Shown here: piece by piece, positions 35,158 through 44,670 of the stretch
Layout: each line of letters begins with the position of its first letter
How positions within the stretch are numbered: position 1 is the stretch's first letter
NCBI RefSeq assembly: GCF_037126465.1
Contig: NC_088202.1
Location: forward strand, 30,116,213-30,180,212
DNA length: 64,000 nucleotides
Direction: 5' to 3'
Source: Ornithodoros turicata
Lineage: Eukaryota; Arthropoda; Arachnida; Ixodida; Argasidae
Translations under genes and position numbers: made by a program
Notes under the pieces: model-generated
Told to the model about the DNA's origin: nothing
The model's database searches: none
Seen by the model: the letters and a program-made list of their open reading frames with translations, nothing else

Positions 35158-35823
35158 TACCGTATTTCCCCAAGCAGCACAATGTACTGAAAGTCGAGTG
35201 CAATAGGGGTGGACGGTATGTGTCTTATCAATGTTCTTTAGCTTTACGAGTCTGTTCAAGGCCTTCCACATACTCGTTCACCCCTATTGCACTCGACTTT
35301 CGGTGTATTGTGCTGCTTGGGTCCCGGTGTATAACGCGCGCGTTATACAGTAAAAAAGTGCTCTGTATAGATGTCCTGCGCGTTATCTAATCGTGCGCGT
35401 TATACACGGAAATATTTTCCAACAGAGTTCCTTTCTGGTCTGTGTCGTACAAATTCTAGCCTCTTCCAGGGTGTGCTGTGAGTTTCTCACAAATCTCCTA
35501 GGGTCAGTTGACAAAGCCGGCGAAAGGGCGCTGGACTTCATAAAAAGTAATGATGTTGCTTAAGGCTGCAATTGAGCAGTCAATAATACTGAATTCATTT
35601 CAGAAGGCTGGCGTGATTGAGAAGGGACGCCAAAACTATGTTTCAAATAAAGCATATGCATGTAATATGCACCGCCTTGGTTTATTGTGTATAGAGGTGG
35701 CAGTACAGAAGCTTGTAGCAACATTGCTGTACGCGTTATGCACCGGTGCGCGTTATACATGGAACTTTTTTTCAAATTCGGCCCGTTTTTAAGGGTGCGC
35801 GTTATACACCGGAAAATACGGTA
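35158..35823. mobile_element. DNA transposon remnant with GCGCGTTATAC subterminal repeats
   Basis: The right terminus on the minus strand reads TACCGTATTTTCCGGTGTAT-AACGCGCAC. The left terminus TACCGTATTTCC is interrupted by MITE-2, and CGGTGTATAACGCGC resumes at about 35325. At least five TGCGCGTTATAC-type words lie near the two ends (about 35335-35405 and 35735-35810). TA flanks are possible if the element starts CCGTATT. There is no transposase. Superfamily not assigned. Confidence 0.6.
35168..35321. mobile_element. MITE-2 copy 1
   Basis: Inverted arms of about 41 bases: CCCAAGCAGCACAATGTACT ... CGAGTGCAATAGGGG and its complement ending GTGCTGCTTGGG. The roughly 70-base centre contains TGTGTCTTATCAATGTTC. 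A second copy in opposite orientation lies at 57612-57766. It sits inside the left terminus of the element at 35158-35823, so it inserted later. A TCCC 4-mer flanks both copies and may be target duplication or part of the element. Confidence 0.8.
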
Positions 35824-37670
35824 CTTTAAGCAGCTTGCCTCCGCTTGTGAGAGGAATGGCTTCTTTCGTTGTCCTCTTCCCTGGCTATTCCATAAGGTTT
35901 CTCTGCGGTCAATTATTTCGGAGCTCTGTCACAATTATTTCCGGTCCTCTGGTATTACACGTTCAAACGACACCTCCGAATTAAGCCTTTATCTCACAGT
36001 CGAGCCACTTGCATGCCCATACCCTTGCAGGATATCCAGTCCCCTGTTTTCGCAAAACACTCGCCACTGTTCCTTCAGCCACTGAAGTGCTTCCGCCGTT
36101 CAGTCAACCTGTGCCTCAAAAGCATAACGAGACGGGTACGTCCAGTCATCAGTCCTCGCAAAACCATCACGAAACCAAGCGCAACTTCTCACACCCCCCA
36201 CCCATCGCGCACGCAAGGTCCGCACCGCCATTACTCAAGAACAGCGGGGATGCGGCCAAAACATTTCCACCGCAGACACAGAACTACGATCGCTATCTGT
36301 TCGCCACCCACCACCCCCACACAGGCCTAAGAAACAGGGCTTCCTATCGCCTACTACAACGGCCCACTTCAAACAAAGAAACTATCCGCGACGGCCTTCG
36401 AAATTCCACTGTCCCCGCCTTCCCGCAGTGCTGCCTTACGTCGGCCACAAACCGGGAAATTGCTTTGGCAGCTGTAAAAACGGGCCAAACCTCCGAATTT
36501 CCCACCGACCTCTATCCTCGAACGCCGCTGTTTCTGTCTGCAAAAATGAAAAAGCGCACGCAGACATGTATCGGGTCGCGTCCGTGCTGTGAGGGCAGCC
36601 GGACAAGGCACGAAGAACCGTGAAACAAGAGTTTCCTCGGGCATATCTTTTTGAGTCGGAATGAAGGAAGAAGCAAATAGGAGAAGTTGACAGAAGTGAT
36701 GGGGAAGGAACAGCGACAACATGCTAAAGTAATAAACGGATCCATGCATGGGAGCAAAGTTGCTGCACAGAGCCGCGGAAAGAGCAAAAATGTCCATCTG
36801 GTTTGCTTCAGAAGTGCGAGAAGTCGCCGCTGTGAAAACAAGGGGATAGACGATTCGTGACGGCCCCTTGATTTGCACGATGGATTTTTGTCGTGATGTA
36901 ACTTAGTCGGGATATGTATGTCCTTCTGCAGAATGGTGACGCTTCGTGAGAGCGTGTAGTGGAGGATTTTGCTAGACTACACTAAATGATTACAATATTA
37001 GTGGAAGCGACACTCGGAGCTTCTGTACGTTGGATTAACTCGTATAGAACTGTTATTTTACATGTGTGGCTTTTTCTCCGTACACCGAACAGTGCAGTAC
37101 GGGTCAAACTCTCTTTTTTTTTCTTCATAAACGCGCGCGGAAAACTTGGCTCTCGCCATTGACACACAAGAAAAGAAGCAGAAGCAGAAGAAAAAACAAA
37201 AACTCTGCACCTGGCAACAATGGGTAGCGGACACAGCCATCTCGTTGCGTATGTGTTCCGCTTTTCCAGTGTGCTTTTTAGCTTGCTCAGTGTGGCTTTT
37301 TACCATTTTACCATTTTTGCTGTAGTCTCGGTCGAATTTTATGTCCCCGGGAAGCTTCCCTTCCTTTGCTGGAAATATTTTTTGCACAATACCGCACAAT
37401 TTACACGACTTACAAATATTTTTCTTACAATTAAGAAGTTGGGGGGGGGGGGGGAGGTTGGCCTTCTATATTCCTCTTGATGCGGTATAGCCACATATCT
37501 AGCCTGGCTATAGCTAGGCTGCGTGACGTGACGAACATCTTGTGCCTTCACTTCCGCCAATTCTTTTAGTTGTGCCATAATTTGCCCATAATGCAAAGGG
37601 TACCGGAACCAACATCTCCATACCAACATAATGGTGTCTGTAAAGACTATTTATGCGTTCTGGCGACGGA
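35824..37670. other. Unassigned; long overlapping frames
   Basis: A 204-codon frame (36009-36623 +) and a 169-codon frame (36369-36878 -) overlap in antisense. The + frame is rich in H, T, P and S with no domain. The antisense pairing and biased composition argue for chance. A G14 run lies at 37441-37454. Confidence 0.3.
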
Positions 37671-37758
37671 GGGGGGGGGGATATGTTTACTAAAAAAGAA
37701 AGAAGAAAAGGAGCAAAAAAGGAAATGTTAGCAAGACAAAGAGCCCGCTTGCTATTCC
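37671..37758 (-). mobile_element. Retroelement 3' end with poly-C tail, copy 2
   Basis: Minus strand: GGAATAGCAAGCGGGCTC, then a TTTGCTC/CTTTCTTT stretch, TAGTAAACATATC and C10. The AATAAA is mutated to AGTAAA. Same family and strand as 16446-16516. Confidence 0.6.
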
Positions 37759-38032
37759 TTAAAATGAGAGGGGCTCGTTGGCGTTAGTCACATCGACTTG
37801 CTCTGCCATAGCTAAGCAATGTCCAGAGGGTGACCCACACATTCAAACGCAGTGGCTCCACTGGTAGCAATGTGCCACAGTTCTCGGATTCCTTTTTGTT
37901 TTTTGTCTACCGTGAAACTATTACTGCCAAATACTAATTAACAAAAATCATACCTCAATCTTCAAGGAGTTCAGACGTCTTGAAGTTTGGAAGTATTCGG
38001 CATTTAAATTAAAAATGCGAATGAATCGACTA

Positions 38033-38424
38033 CACTCTTAGAAATGAACTTCACCGCAATGCACGCTCCTAGCCAACCATCATCTCGAACGATATCGTTG
38101 TCTGCCCTGATTTGTTGAAAACGGGAGGCGTACGCCTTTTTCGTATACTGCAATATTTGGGGACGCGAAAGACGAGGACATAAGATACACACACTTATAT
38201 GTCCTCGTCTTTCGCATCCCCAAATATTGCAGTATGGTTTCCCACCAGCTAGCCCAACTTTCTGCACTTGTTCAGTGCGTTTTTCGTGACAATTATGAAC
38301 AGCATAAGTGCCACAAAAAATGCGTACGCCTCCCGTTTTCAACAAATCAGGGCAGATAACGCTATCATTCGAAATGATGGTTGGCTAGGAGCGTGCTATG
38401 CGGTGAAGTTCATTTTGAAGCGTG
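38033..38424. mobile_element. MITE-1 copy 3, with inner palindrome
   Basis: The left end is CACTCTTAGAAATGAACTTC and the right end TTCATTTTGAAGCGTG, with TA on both sides (38031-38032, 38425-38426). The arms carry CCTAGCCAACCATCATC and GAAAACGGGAGGCGTACGCC. At 392 bp it is longer than siblings because of extra central sequence that includes the 38145-38235 palindrome. Confidence 0.85.
38145..38235. repeat. 38-bp-arm palindrome inside MITE-1 copy 3
   Basis: Arms 38145-38182 and 38198-38235 differ at about one base and are separated by 15 bases. They are absent from other MITE-1 copies, so this is probably a small fold-back element inserted in the centre of the host MITE. Confidence 0.75.
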
Positions 38425-38569
38425 TAGATCTATATTAGCAACCCCTTTCTTTTTCATTTTCCAGACTTCCTCCAGTCAAAAAGAACCACAGTACAGGCGA
38501 ATATTATGCAAGGGAGGCGAGCGCAGTTCAGTAAAGCATTTGCGCGCGTGTCTCCCTATGGCCTCCCTA

Positions 38570-38804
38570 CACTGTTAAAACAGAACTTCACCACATAGCA
38601 CGCTCCTAACCAACCATCATACTGAATGATATCATTCTGTGTCATGATTTGTTCAAAACAGGGGGGAGGCGCCTATATGGGACAAGATCTGTCCCAGATA
38701 GGCGCCTCCCGCCTGTTTTGAACAAATCATGACACAGAATGATATCATTCAGTATGATGGTTGGTTAGGAGCGTGCTATGTGGTGAAGTTCTCTTTTAAC
38801 AGTG
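38570..38804. mobile_element. MITE-1 copy 4, near-perfect palindrome
   Basis: A 235-bp element flanked by TA (38568-38569, 38805-38806) whose two ~115-base arms differ at about three positions. The tips are CACTGTTAAAACAGAACTTC and its near complement. The short centre lies around 38690, and no coding capacity is present. Confidence 0.92.
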
Positions 38805-39756
38805 TACGCTGACTGCGCGCTCAGTAAATCATGTGCGCATGTTTGACACAAAAGTCAAATTCACTCACTCAAAAACCTCACTCCTCTTCCTTTGGACGTC
38901 GTACCACCACCATCACCAGTCAAATGCAAGCTCCGTACTAGTGTTAACGTCTAACCATTCTATTGTTACCACTTCTAGTAACGCTAAGGAATAATGCGGC
39001 CCCTTCCAATTCCGGAGGAATCGGAATGTAGCATCGTTTCGTCTTCAGCCGTCTAATTTATAGCCCCAGGTGAGCGAAGGTTTGATACCTTCGCTCTCCC
39101 TTCCTCCTCCTCTTCGTCGTTATTTGCGTAGCAAGAATTCTCTTCCCTTATCTCCGCCTGCATCCATATTTTATCAACTCTCCTTTGGACTTCTAGGTAT
39201 ATCTGGCGCCGTCCAGTAAAGGAATGAAATACACCATCCGCGCTAATGGGACTGTCTCCTCCAATTCAATGCCGTCATGTCAGTCGGAGTCATATGCCCT
39301 TCCGTCTCTTCGTTCTTTTCATTCTTTCGTGCTCTTTTTTTATTTCTTTTAAGTAATGTAAGTGAAAGTGAAAGAAAAGAAAGTGAGGGTGTAACTAGGT
39401 AAAGTGAAAATGTGCTTCAGTTCTCTAAGTGCCCAGCACATCGAACGGACAAAGGAGGAAGAGATCATGATGTGCAATAAGAGGGAGAGGCGAGTAACTC
39501 GAGTGAAATTGAAAACGGAGGCCAAGGCGGATTTTCGCGGCCATGCTCGAAATTAAGGTGAGGAAGTCCTGGGTGTCGCAGGAGAGATGTGCTTACGACG
39601 GGTAGATTTGGATGAAGGGAGGGTTGCTATTTGTGAGACGTGAAGGCGGAGCCGGCAATGTCCTTAATTTTCCCAGCAATTATGTTTGGGTTAATAAGTG
39701 TACGGGCTAGTAGGTGCAGGTTGGTGGACGGGCTAGTAGGTGCAGTAGGGCAGGTA
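38805..39756. other. Unassigned; short tandem duplication
   Basis: No gene is seen. ACGGGCTAGTAGGTGCAG occurs at 39702-39719 and 39728-39745, just left of the next MITE. Confidence 0.35.
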
Positions 39757-39994
39757 CACTCTTAAAAATGAACTTCACCACATAGCACGCTCCTAGCCAA
39801 CCATCATCCCGAATGACAACGTTCTCGCCCTAGATTTGTTGAAAACGGGAGGAGGAGCCTATTTTGTGCCGTGCATAATGGGCACAAAATAGGCTCCTCC
39901 TCCCGTTTTCAACAAATCAGGGGCGAGAACGTTGTCATTCGGGATGATGGTTGGCTAGGAGCGTGCTATGTGGTGAAGTTCATTTTTAAGAGTG
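39757..39994. mobile_element. MITE-1 copy 5, near-perfect palindrome
   Basis: A 238-bp element flanked by TA (39755-39756, 39995-39996), with arms of about 114 bases differing by one or two changes. The tips are CACTCTTAAAAATGAACTTC and complement. Arm sequence near the centre (GGAGGAGCCTATTTTGTGCC) differs from that in other copies although both arms agree. Confidence 0.92.
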
Positions 39995-39996
39995 TA

Positions 39997-40311
39997 GGTG
40001 CAGGTAGTAGAGACATAAGTTGTGTGGTTGTGTTTGTCTTGCTTGCTCTCCCCATCATCGACATATTTGGGTTGTAGCTGTGTCTCAGACAGGACATTCG
40101 TGACCTAATTCCTAAAACAGCAAACTTAAAAAAACACCAGCACTTAAGGGTTATATTTGAACGCTCGAAGAAGACTTCGAAAACTCGCCTTCCTGCCATT
40201 GTGTAGCACCAATTGTATACGCATTTGATATGAGGTAACTACCCTTCCCGGTCCATTTAGCGAGAGTGAGCCGAGCACGAATCTGTAGAGGAATGAATAT
40301 CTATTTCCATC
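39997..40311. other. No gene seen; left flank of hAT
   Basis: No gene or repeat is recognised. The last eight bases, TTTCCATC at 40304-40311, form the left target duplication of the adjoining hAT element. Confidence 0.35.
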
Positions 40312-40349
40312 CAGTAGCGTAGGCAGAAACATATTCTTGGGAGGGGTGC

Positions 40350-40836
40350 TTTTCTAAAAACAGTGCTTCACCGCATAGCACGCTTCTAATCAACCATCAT
40401 CCCGAATGACAACTCCTTGATTTGATGAAAACGCGGGGCGTACGCCATTTTTGTGGCTGACTATTAATTAATTATTAATTATGAACTGAATAATGCCACA
40501 AGTTGTTGGTGGTGGTGGAGGTAGTGCTAATGAAAGAGCTCGCCGTTGTCGGCCTCACAGAGGTGGGCAACGTCACGACTAACGCTCTGAGGGGAATGTG
40601 CGTCCTGGACCGACTTCTAAGGGAACTGTGCCGACATATGTCTAACATCGTGTGAGGGAACCCAGGAAAAACCCAGGACAGCACAGCCGGCACCGGGATT
40701 CGAACCCGGATACCTCCACAATGATGCCACAAAAATGCGTACGCAGGCGTTTTCAGCAAATCAGAAGAAAGAACGATGTCACTCGAAATGATGGTTGGCT
40801 AGGGCCGTGCTATGTGGTGAAGTTCATTTTTCTTTT
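40350..40836. mobile_element. MITE-1 copy 6, split by a SINE
   Basis: The left arm has GCTTCACCGCATAGCACGC and the right arm GTGCTATGTGGTGAAGTTC. The centre has GCGTACGCCATTTTTGTGGC and its partner GCCACAAAAATGCGTACGC. The SINE at 40502-40723 separates the halves. Tips are degraded. Confidence 0.75.
40502..40723 (-). mobile_element. Type-B SINE with 9-bp TSD, minus strand
   Basis: ATGCCACAA occurs at 40493-40501 and 40724-40732 as a target duplication. On the minus strand the head holds B-box GGGTTCGAATCCC (the + strand shows GGGATTCGAACCC). The body GGCTGTGCTGTCCTGGG and TCGGCACAGTTCCC and the tail CGTTAGTCGTGACGTTGCCC end in a run of CACCAC trinucleotides. The clear duplication marks this as the best preserved SINE here. 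Confidence 0.9.
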
Positions 40837-40850
40837 TTTTTTTGCTATAG

Positions 40851-41190
40851 TGGTGACGATGCCCACTTGAGTGCGGCCAACAGCGGCAAGCTACCTCGAC
40901 CCCCCCCTCCCCTCATTTTCAAGAGTTCCCTTAGAAGTCGGCCCAGGACACACATTCTCCGAGAGCGTTAGTCGTGACGTTGCCCACCTCTGCGGGGTCG
41001 ACAAGGGAGAGCTCTTTCATTAGCACCACCACCATCATTTTAAGAGTGCACTGCACTTTGGTCTCATCGGTCTCATTCATCCTGTAGATACCTCAACTTC
41101 AACCCTTCACCTTCTTCCTTTCTTTCTTTTTTTTTTTGCTATAGTCGTGACGATGACCACTCGCGTGTGGCCAACAACGGCAAGCCAGTT
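40851..41190 (+). mobile_element. Cluster of 5'-truncated type-B SINE 3' ends
   Basis: Three + strand pieces of the type-B tail lie in a row. They are about 40851-40895 (GCTATAGTGGTGACGATGCCC), 40915-41036 (CCCTTAGAAGTCGGCCCAGG to the CACCACCACCATCA end) and 41142-41190 (GCTATAGTCGTGACGATGACC). The first and third share the same leading T-run and trailing C-run, so they are copies of each other. Confidence 0.65.
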
Positions 41191-41362
41191 TCGACATTAA
41201 CCCCCCCCCCCCTCCTTTTTAGGAGTGTGGTTCTACGGGAACTCTACATGGGGGGAAGATATACCCTCGTTGTACGGGTACCTCTCCCAATTGCACTACC
41301 AAAGGCACGATTTCGGGGGGTTTGAACCACGGAACCCCCATGGCTACGCCACCATTTCCATC

Positions 41363-42516
41363 TCATATGTTTCATTTGTGCTATCACCCTGAAGAGCAGG
41401 ACGCGCCTGCACTCCGACATATCACCAGAACTAAAAATAGTTCTCTCGTGGACGTACACGGCTACAATTTCACACAGGCAGACGCTTTCTTCTGGTCGAG
41501 CAGAGCATTATCCAAGCCCCTTCCACGTGGTGCAACTCCCTCGTATTTAGACGTAGTCGGTGAAACCAACAGTCCCCTTTCTAGGCTCCGCAACACGTTT
41601 TGCAACTCTGCTCATCCAGATCACCATCAGCCCTCAGTTTCAAAGCCCTCCCGAGTTGTAAAAAGCTTCCTCCCTCGTGCAGGCAAAGACCAGACCAAAC
41701 AAAACCTTGGTCCAAAGACGTGTCCGCCCTACACAGTCGCGCTCGAGAGCTTATCTCGCATTTTACGACGTCCAATGCCGCCAGCAAGCGCGTCTGCACC
41801 GCGCCGGGAATGCACATCAAGCGTCCGGCGTGCTCCAGACCAGCCCCCAACACTCGCGTCTCGCATCGAGCTCCAGATAAGCGTTTCTTGAAAACCTCCG
41901 GGAGTATCAACGCCACGAGTGTTGCGGTGCAATAATAAACACGGACGTGTTTGTGACTGAACTATGCTCGTATGCGCCGGCCTGATAGCGCTATATGCTG
42001 GCGCTGCACGTAAGGCATAGAAGCAATGCAAGGATATGCGATGGGGATTAGGGTGGTAGACTTATGGCGCAATGGTTTACGGTGGAACTGTTTACATCTC
42101 GCCTCGCATGCGTCGAGTGCTATACTGTCTGGCAGGGATAGAGTGCTAGACTGGAAGGGTGGGGGATGTTTTTAGTTTGATTCGTGTTTGTCTCAAGGCC
42201 GCGACGAAATATGAGGCAGTCTAAGTGCACTAGAAAGGCCGTTAATATCCATGCCAAGTGGTAGACAGAAGGTGGTGTTGTAAGCAGCTGGCCAGACAGA
42301 AGTGTAAGCGACAAACGAACGATTTTATTTTACTTTATTTATTTTTACTGTGCCTGACACCGTAATAACAGTAACTACATTTAATGGCGCAATGGTTGGA
42401 AAAGACATTTTTATGCAGTGAAGGCCAACTGTCCACAGAACTTTGCAGTTATCACTCCCGATTTGTGCAAAGGGCCGTGCTTACATCTTTTTGCGCCAAT
42501 TAACGCAACTGAGTAA
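41363..42516. other. Unassigned; overlapping frames
   Basis: A 189-codon frame starts in the hAT end at 41322 and runs to 41891; two + frames and one minus frame overlap it. None has a recognisable domain and the longest begins inside a transposon terminus, so no gene is called. Confidence 0.3.
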
Positions 42517-42631
42517 GTGTCACCAAAAGGCGTACGCCTCCCGTTTTCAACAAGTCATGGGAGTGAGCTTTCTCATTCCGGATGGTGGTTGACTAGAGGC
42601 GCGCTAATGCGGTGGTGTTCTGTTCTAAGTG
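42517..42631. mobile_element. MITE-1 copy 7, right half only
   Basis: GTCACCAAAAGGCGTACGCC, TCCCGTTTTCAACAAGTCA, GATGGTGGTTGACTAG and the tip TTCTAAGTG, followed by TA (42632-42633). The left half is missing. Confidence 0.7.
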
Positions 42632-42633
42632 TA

Positions 42634-43888
42634 CCATTTAGGTTCCTCCTATAAACCATCCATGTACGGTTGCGCCGTAATAAACTTATTACTGAAATAT
42701 ACAATCTGCTCAGACATTTCCCAGTCGAAAGGCACGGAGAGCGAAGTTTGCGGGCATACTATTTTTGTTGCGAAGCGTTTAGTAGCCACGATTTTATTTT
42801 ATTTTATTACTTATTATTATTGCCTTTTTTTTTGTCGCATCAATGCGTCGTCGTCCGCCAAACGAAGTTTACCCAGCAAGCAGGCAATAGGTTACATGCG
42901 GAAACTTGGACATATTTTTTCTGCACACACCATATACCGAACGGAACACGTACGCATCATATACACGGACATATACAACGTGTGCGTATACAGTAACTTC
43001 ACAACGGCGTTATCAACTATCTACGAGCACTATCTATTATACGTGCATGCGGATCTTCGTATAAAGCGGCACCCATACATTGTTTGATGCTCACTCTTCT
43101 GTCTGTGCTTACGAGAACAGCTTCAGAACTATCCGAGTATATTCGCTTCGGGAGAGACATCGTCTAGATTCGAAATACGAATATACAATTGGAAATATTC
43201 GCTTCGGGATTCGAAAACTCGTTCGCTTTATCATATCTCAAAGCAGTGCTGAGTCCCTTTTATCGTCGTCGCACACCCTATAGGTGACGTTCCTCCCAAG
43301 ACGTCATGGGTCATGCTGATGTCGCCGTGATACCGAAAACGAATGTGGACATCCCGTTCGTTTTTCTAGTTTATCTCAAACACGTACGACGCTCCTCTGG
43401 ATGAAATTTTGTATCTGACACCTGCACATAACTTACGGGCGATTACAACTCCAAATCTCGGGTAACAGCTCCAGACTGTCCCTTCGAGGCAGAGTTAGTT
43501 CTCGCCTGAGAGAGTCTCTTGACCGGATCTACATTAAGAATTAAAGAGAGAAAGAAGGAGAAGGAAGAGTTAAAAGATGGCAGTTCGTGCAGAAGGCACT
43601 AATCTGCATAAACGAACGGCAAAGCATTCACGTGAGCTACACCAGTTGCTTATAACCTGCAAGTGCAACCTCCAAGATAGCAGATTGCTCGCCGCAAGAA
43701 AGCTGCACCACCCGTGCGTGGACTTCATAATGAGCCAGTTCTAATTTTCAGTTCGATTTGGTCGAATTCACACACGCACGCTCGATGAATATGCTCGAAA
43801 GCGTTTACATGTGGCGTGCAAGGTTACAGCTTTTGAGCACGCACACCTACACAGAGATGCGCTGACGGTAACATATAATATTAGTGAG
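42634..43888. other. Unassigned; short direct repeats
   Basis: No gene is supported. ATATTCGCTTCGGGA occurs twice near 43138-43212 with TTCGAA words between, suggesting a decayed TIR element. A frame at 42629-43087 has no domain. Confidence 0.3.
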
Positions 43889-43992
43889 TTTTATTGCAAT
43901 CGTACGGCTATCGCCTTTGCGTGTCCGTAAGGGGGAGCGTTGGTGATTGTGCGCGCGCGCAAAACATAAAGAGTGCTTCACGCATTGCGCAG
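43889..43992 (+). repeat. Dispersed repeat F, copy 2
   Basis: It matches 33047-33150 in order and strand: GAGTTTTATTGCAATCGTA, CGGCTATCGCCTTTGCGTGT, GAGCGTTGGTGATTGTGCGC, GAGTGCTTCACGCATTGCGC. Confidence 0.65.
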
Positions 43993-44040
43993 AACAGAAG
44001 TTGCAGAAAAAGACGCGTGAACAGATTTTACGGAAGTTAC

Positions 44041-44135
44041 AACCACTAGTTTATTATGTAGGGAGACGTTAGAAAGTAAAACGGGCAAGGGGTCGACGTT
44101 TCGACAGTGGCACTGTCTTCGTCAGGCTTCTGTAG
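44041..44135 (-). mobile_element. Penelope-like 3' UTR with hammerhead-like core
   Basis: Minus strand from about 44135: GAAGCCTGACGAAGACAGTG, CCACTGTCGAAACGTCGACC, then a TTTACTTTCTAACG block and AATAAA near 44052. CTGACGA (44119-44125) and GAAAC (44098-44102) enclose a 6-bp GACAGT/ACTGTC stem with a GCC loop, the layout of a hammerhead ribozyme stem II. One extra A follows CTGACGA. Penelope-like elements are known to carry such motifs near their ends. The family call is from resemblance only. Confidence 0.55.
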
Positions 44136-44516
44136 AGCTTCGTGGCCGTTGCTAATCTTTTTACCTGAACCTATATATATTTCAAGGGTACATGTAGACC
44201 ACATTTGGGTTTCAAGACGTACACAGGTGCCCCATGTGGGTGTGCTTCATCAATAACGCTGTTGCAATTTTTTCATGTTACAGTTTCTCACATGACAGAG
44301 CGTTATGGTAAAGCCTTTGATGACGTGTCTTCCGAAGTCACATAGATCTACGGATAAGATTCTGAGCAAGGCACGCTGCTATTGGTTCCGGTACGCAGGA
44401 TAACACTGAGACGTTACCAACCGTCTCCTAACACTAAGAAAAAGGAAAACACATAGTGCTTAGAGGGCCCCAACATTTACCGTTGCAGTTATCGTAACCC
44501 GCTTACTGGTGAACAA

Positions 44517-44600
44517 TTGAAATATGGCAGTCGTCGAGAAAGCCAGAGTGCGTCCATAAACCAGTTTCAGCCTCAGATCTGTTACTTTCAGCTTATTGGT
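44517..44600 (-). mobile_element. SINE remnant, type D tail
   Basis: Minus strand GGCTTTCTCGACGACTGCCATATTTCAATTG (as the + strand of 44517-44550) matches the tail at 28998-29035. The adjoining CAGCCTCAGATCTGTTACTT resembles the type-C tail next to that copy as well. Confidence 0.5.
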
Positions 44601-44633
44601 GTTCCTCTGGTCACAAAATACCTTTGCTGCGTA

Positions 44634-44670
44634 GAAAAAAAAAAAAAAAAGAAAGAAAGAAAGAAAGAAA
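44634..44670. repeat. A-run and (GAAA)n
   Basis: A homopolymer A-run continuous with five GAAA tetranucleotides. Confidence 0.9.

Larger units (their letters stand above)
40312..41354. mobile_element. Third hAT element, carrying a nested MITE and SINEs
   Basis: The left end reads CAGTAGCGTAGGCAGAAAC. The right end on the minus strand reads TGGTGGCGTAGCCATGGGGG (two changes in the CAG tip). Identical 8-mers TTTCCATC flank it at 40304-40311 and 41355-41362. Most of its 1,043 bp is later insertions: MITE-1 copy 6, a type-B SINE within that MITE, and several + strand SINE 3' ends. The inner right end (AACCCCCCGAAAT on the minus strand) fits hAT ends common in arthropods. Confidence 0.8.

Noticed and set aside
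36009..36878. 204-codon (+) and 169-codon (-) frames
   Set aside because: They overlap in antisense, have biased composition and no recognisable motif; likely chance.
41250..41354. tRNA-like GGTTCAAACC on the minus strand
   Set aside because: It is the C-rich right end of the hAT element, shown by the exact TTTCCATC duplication.
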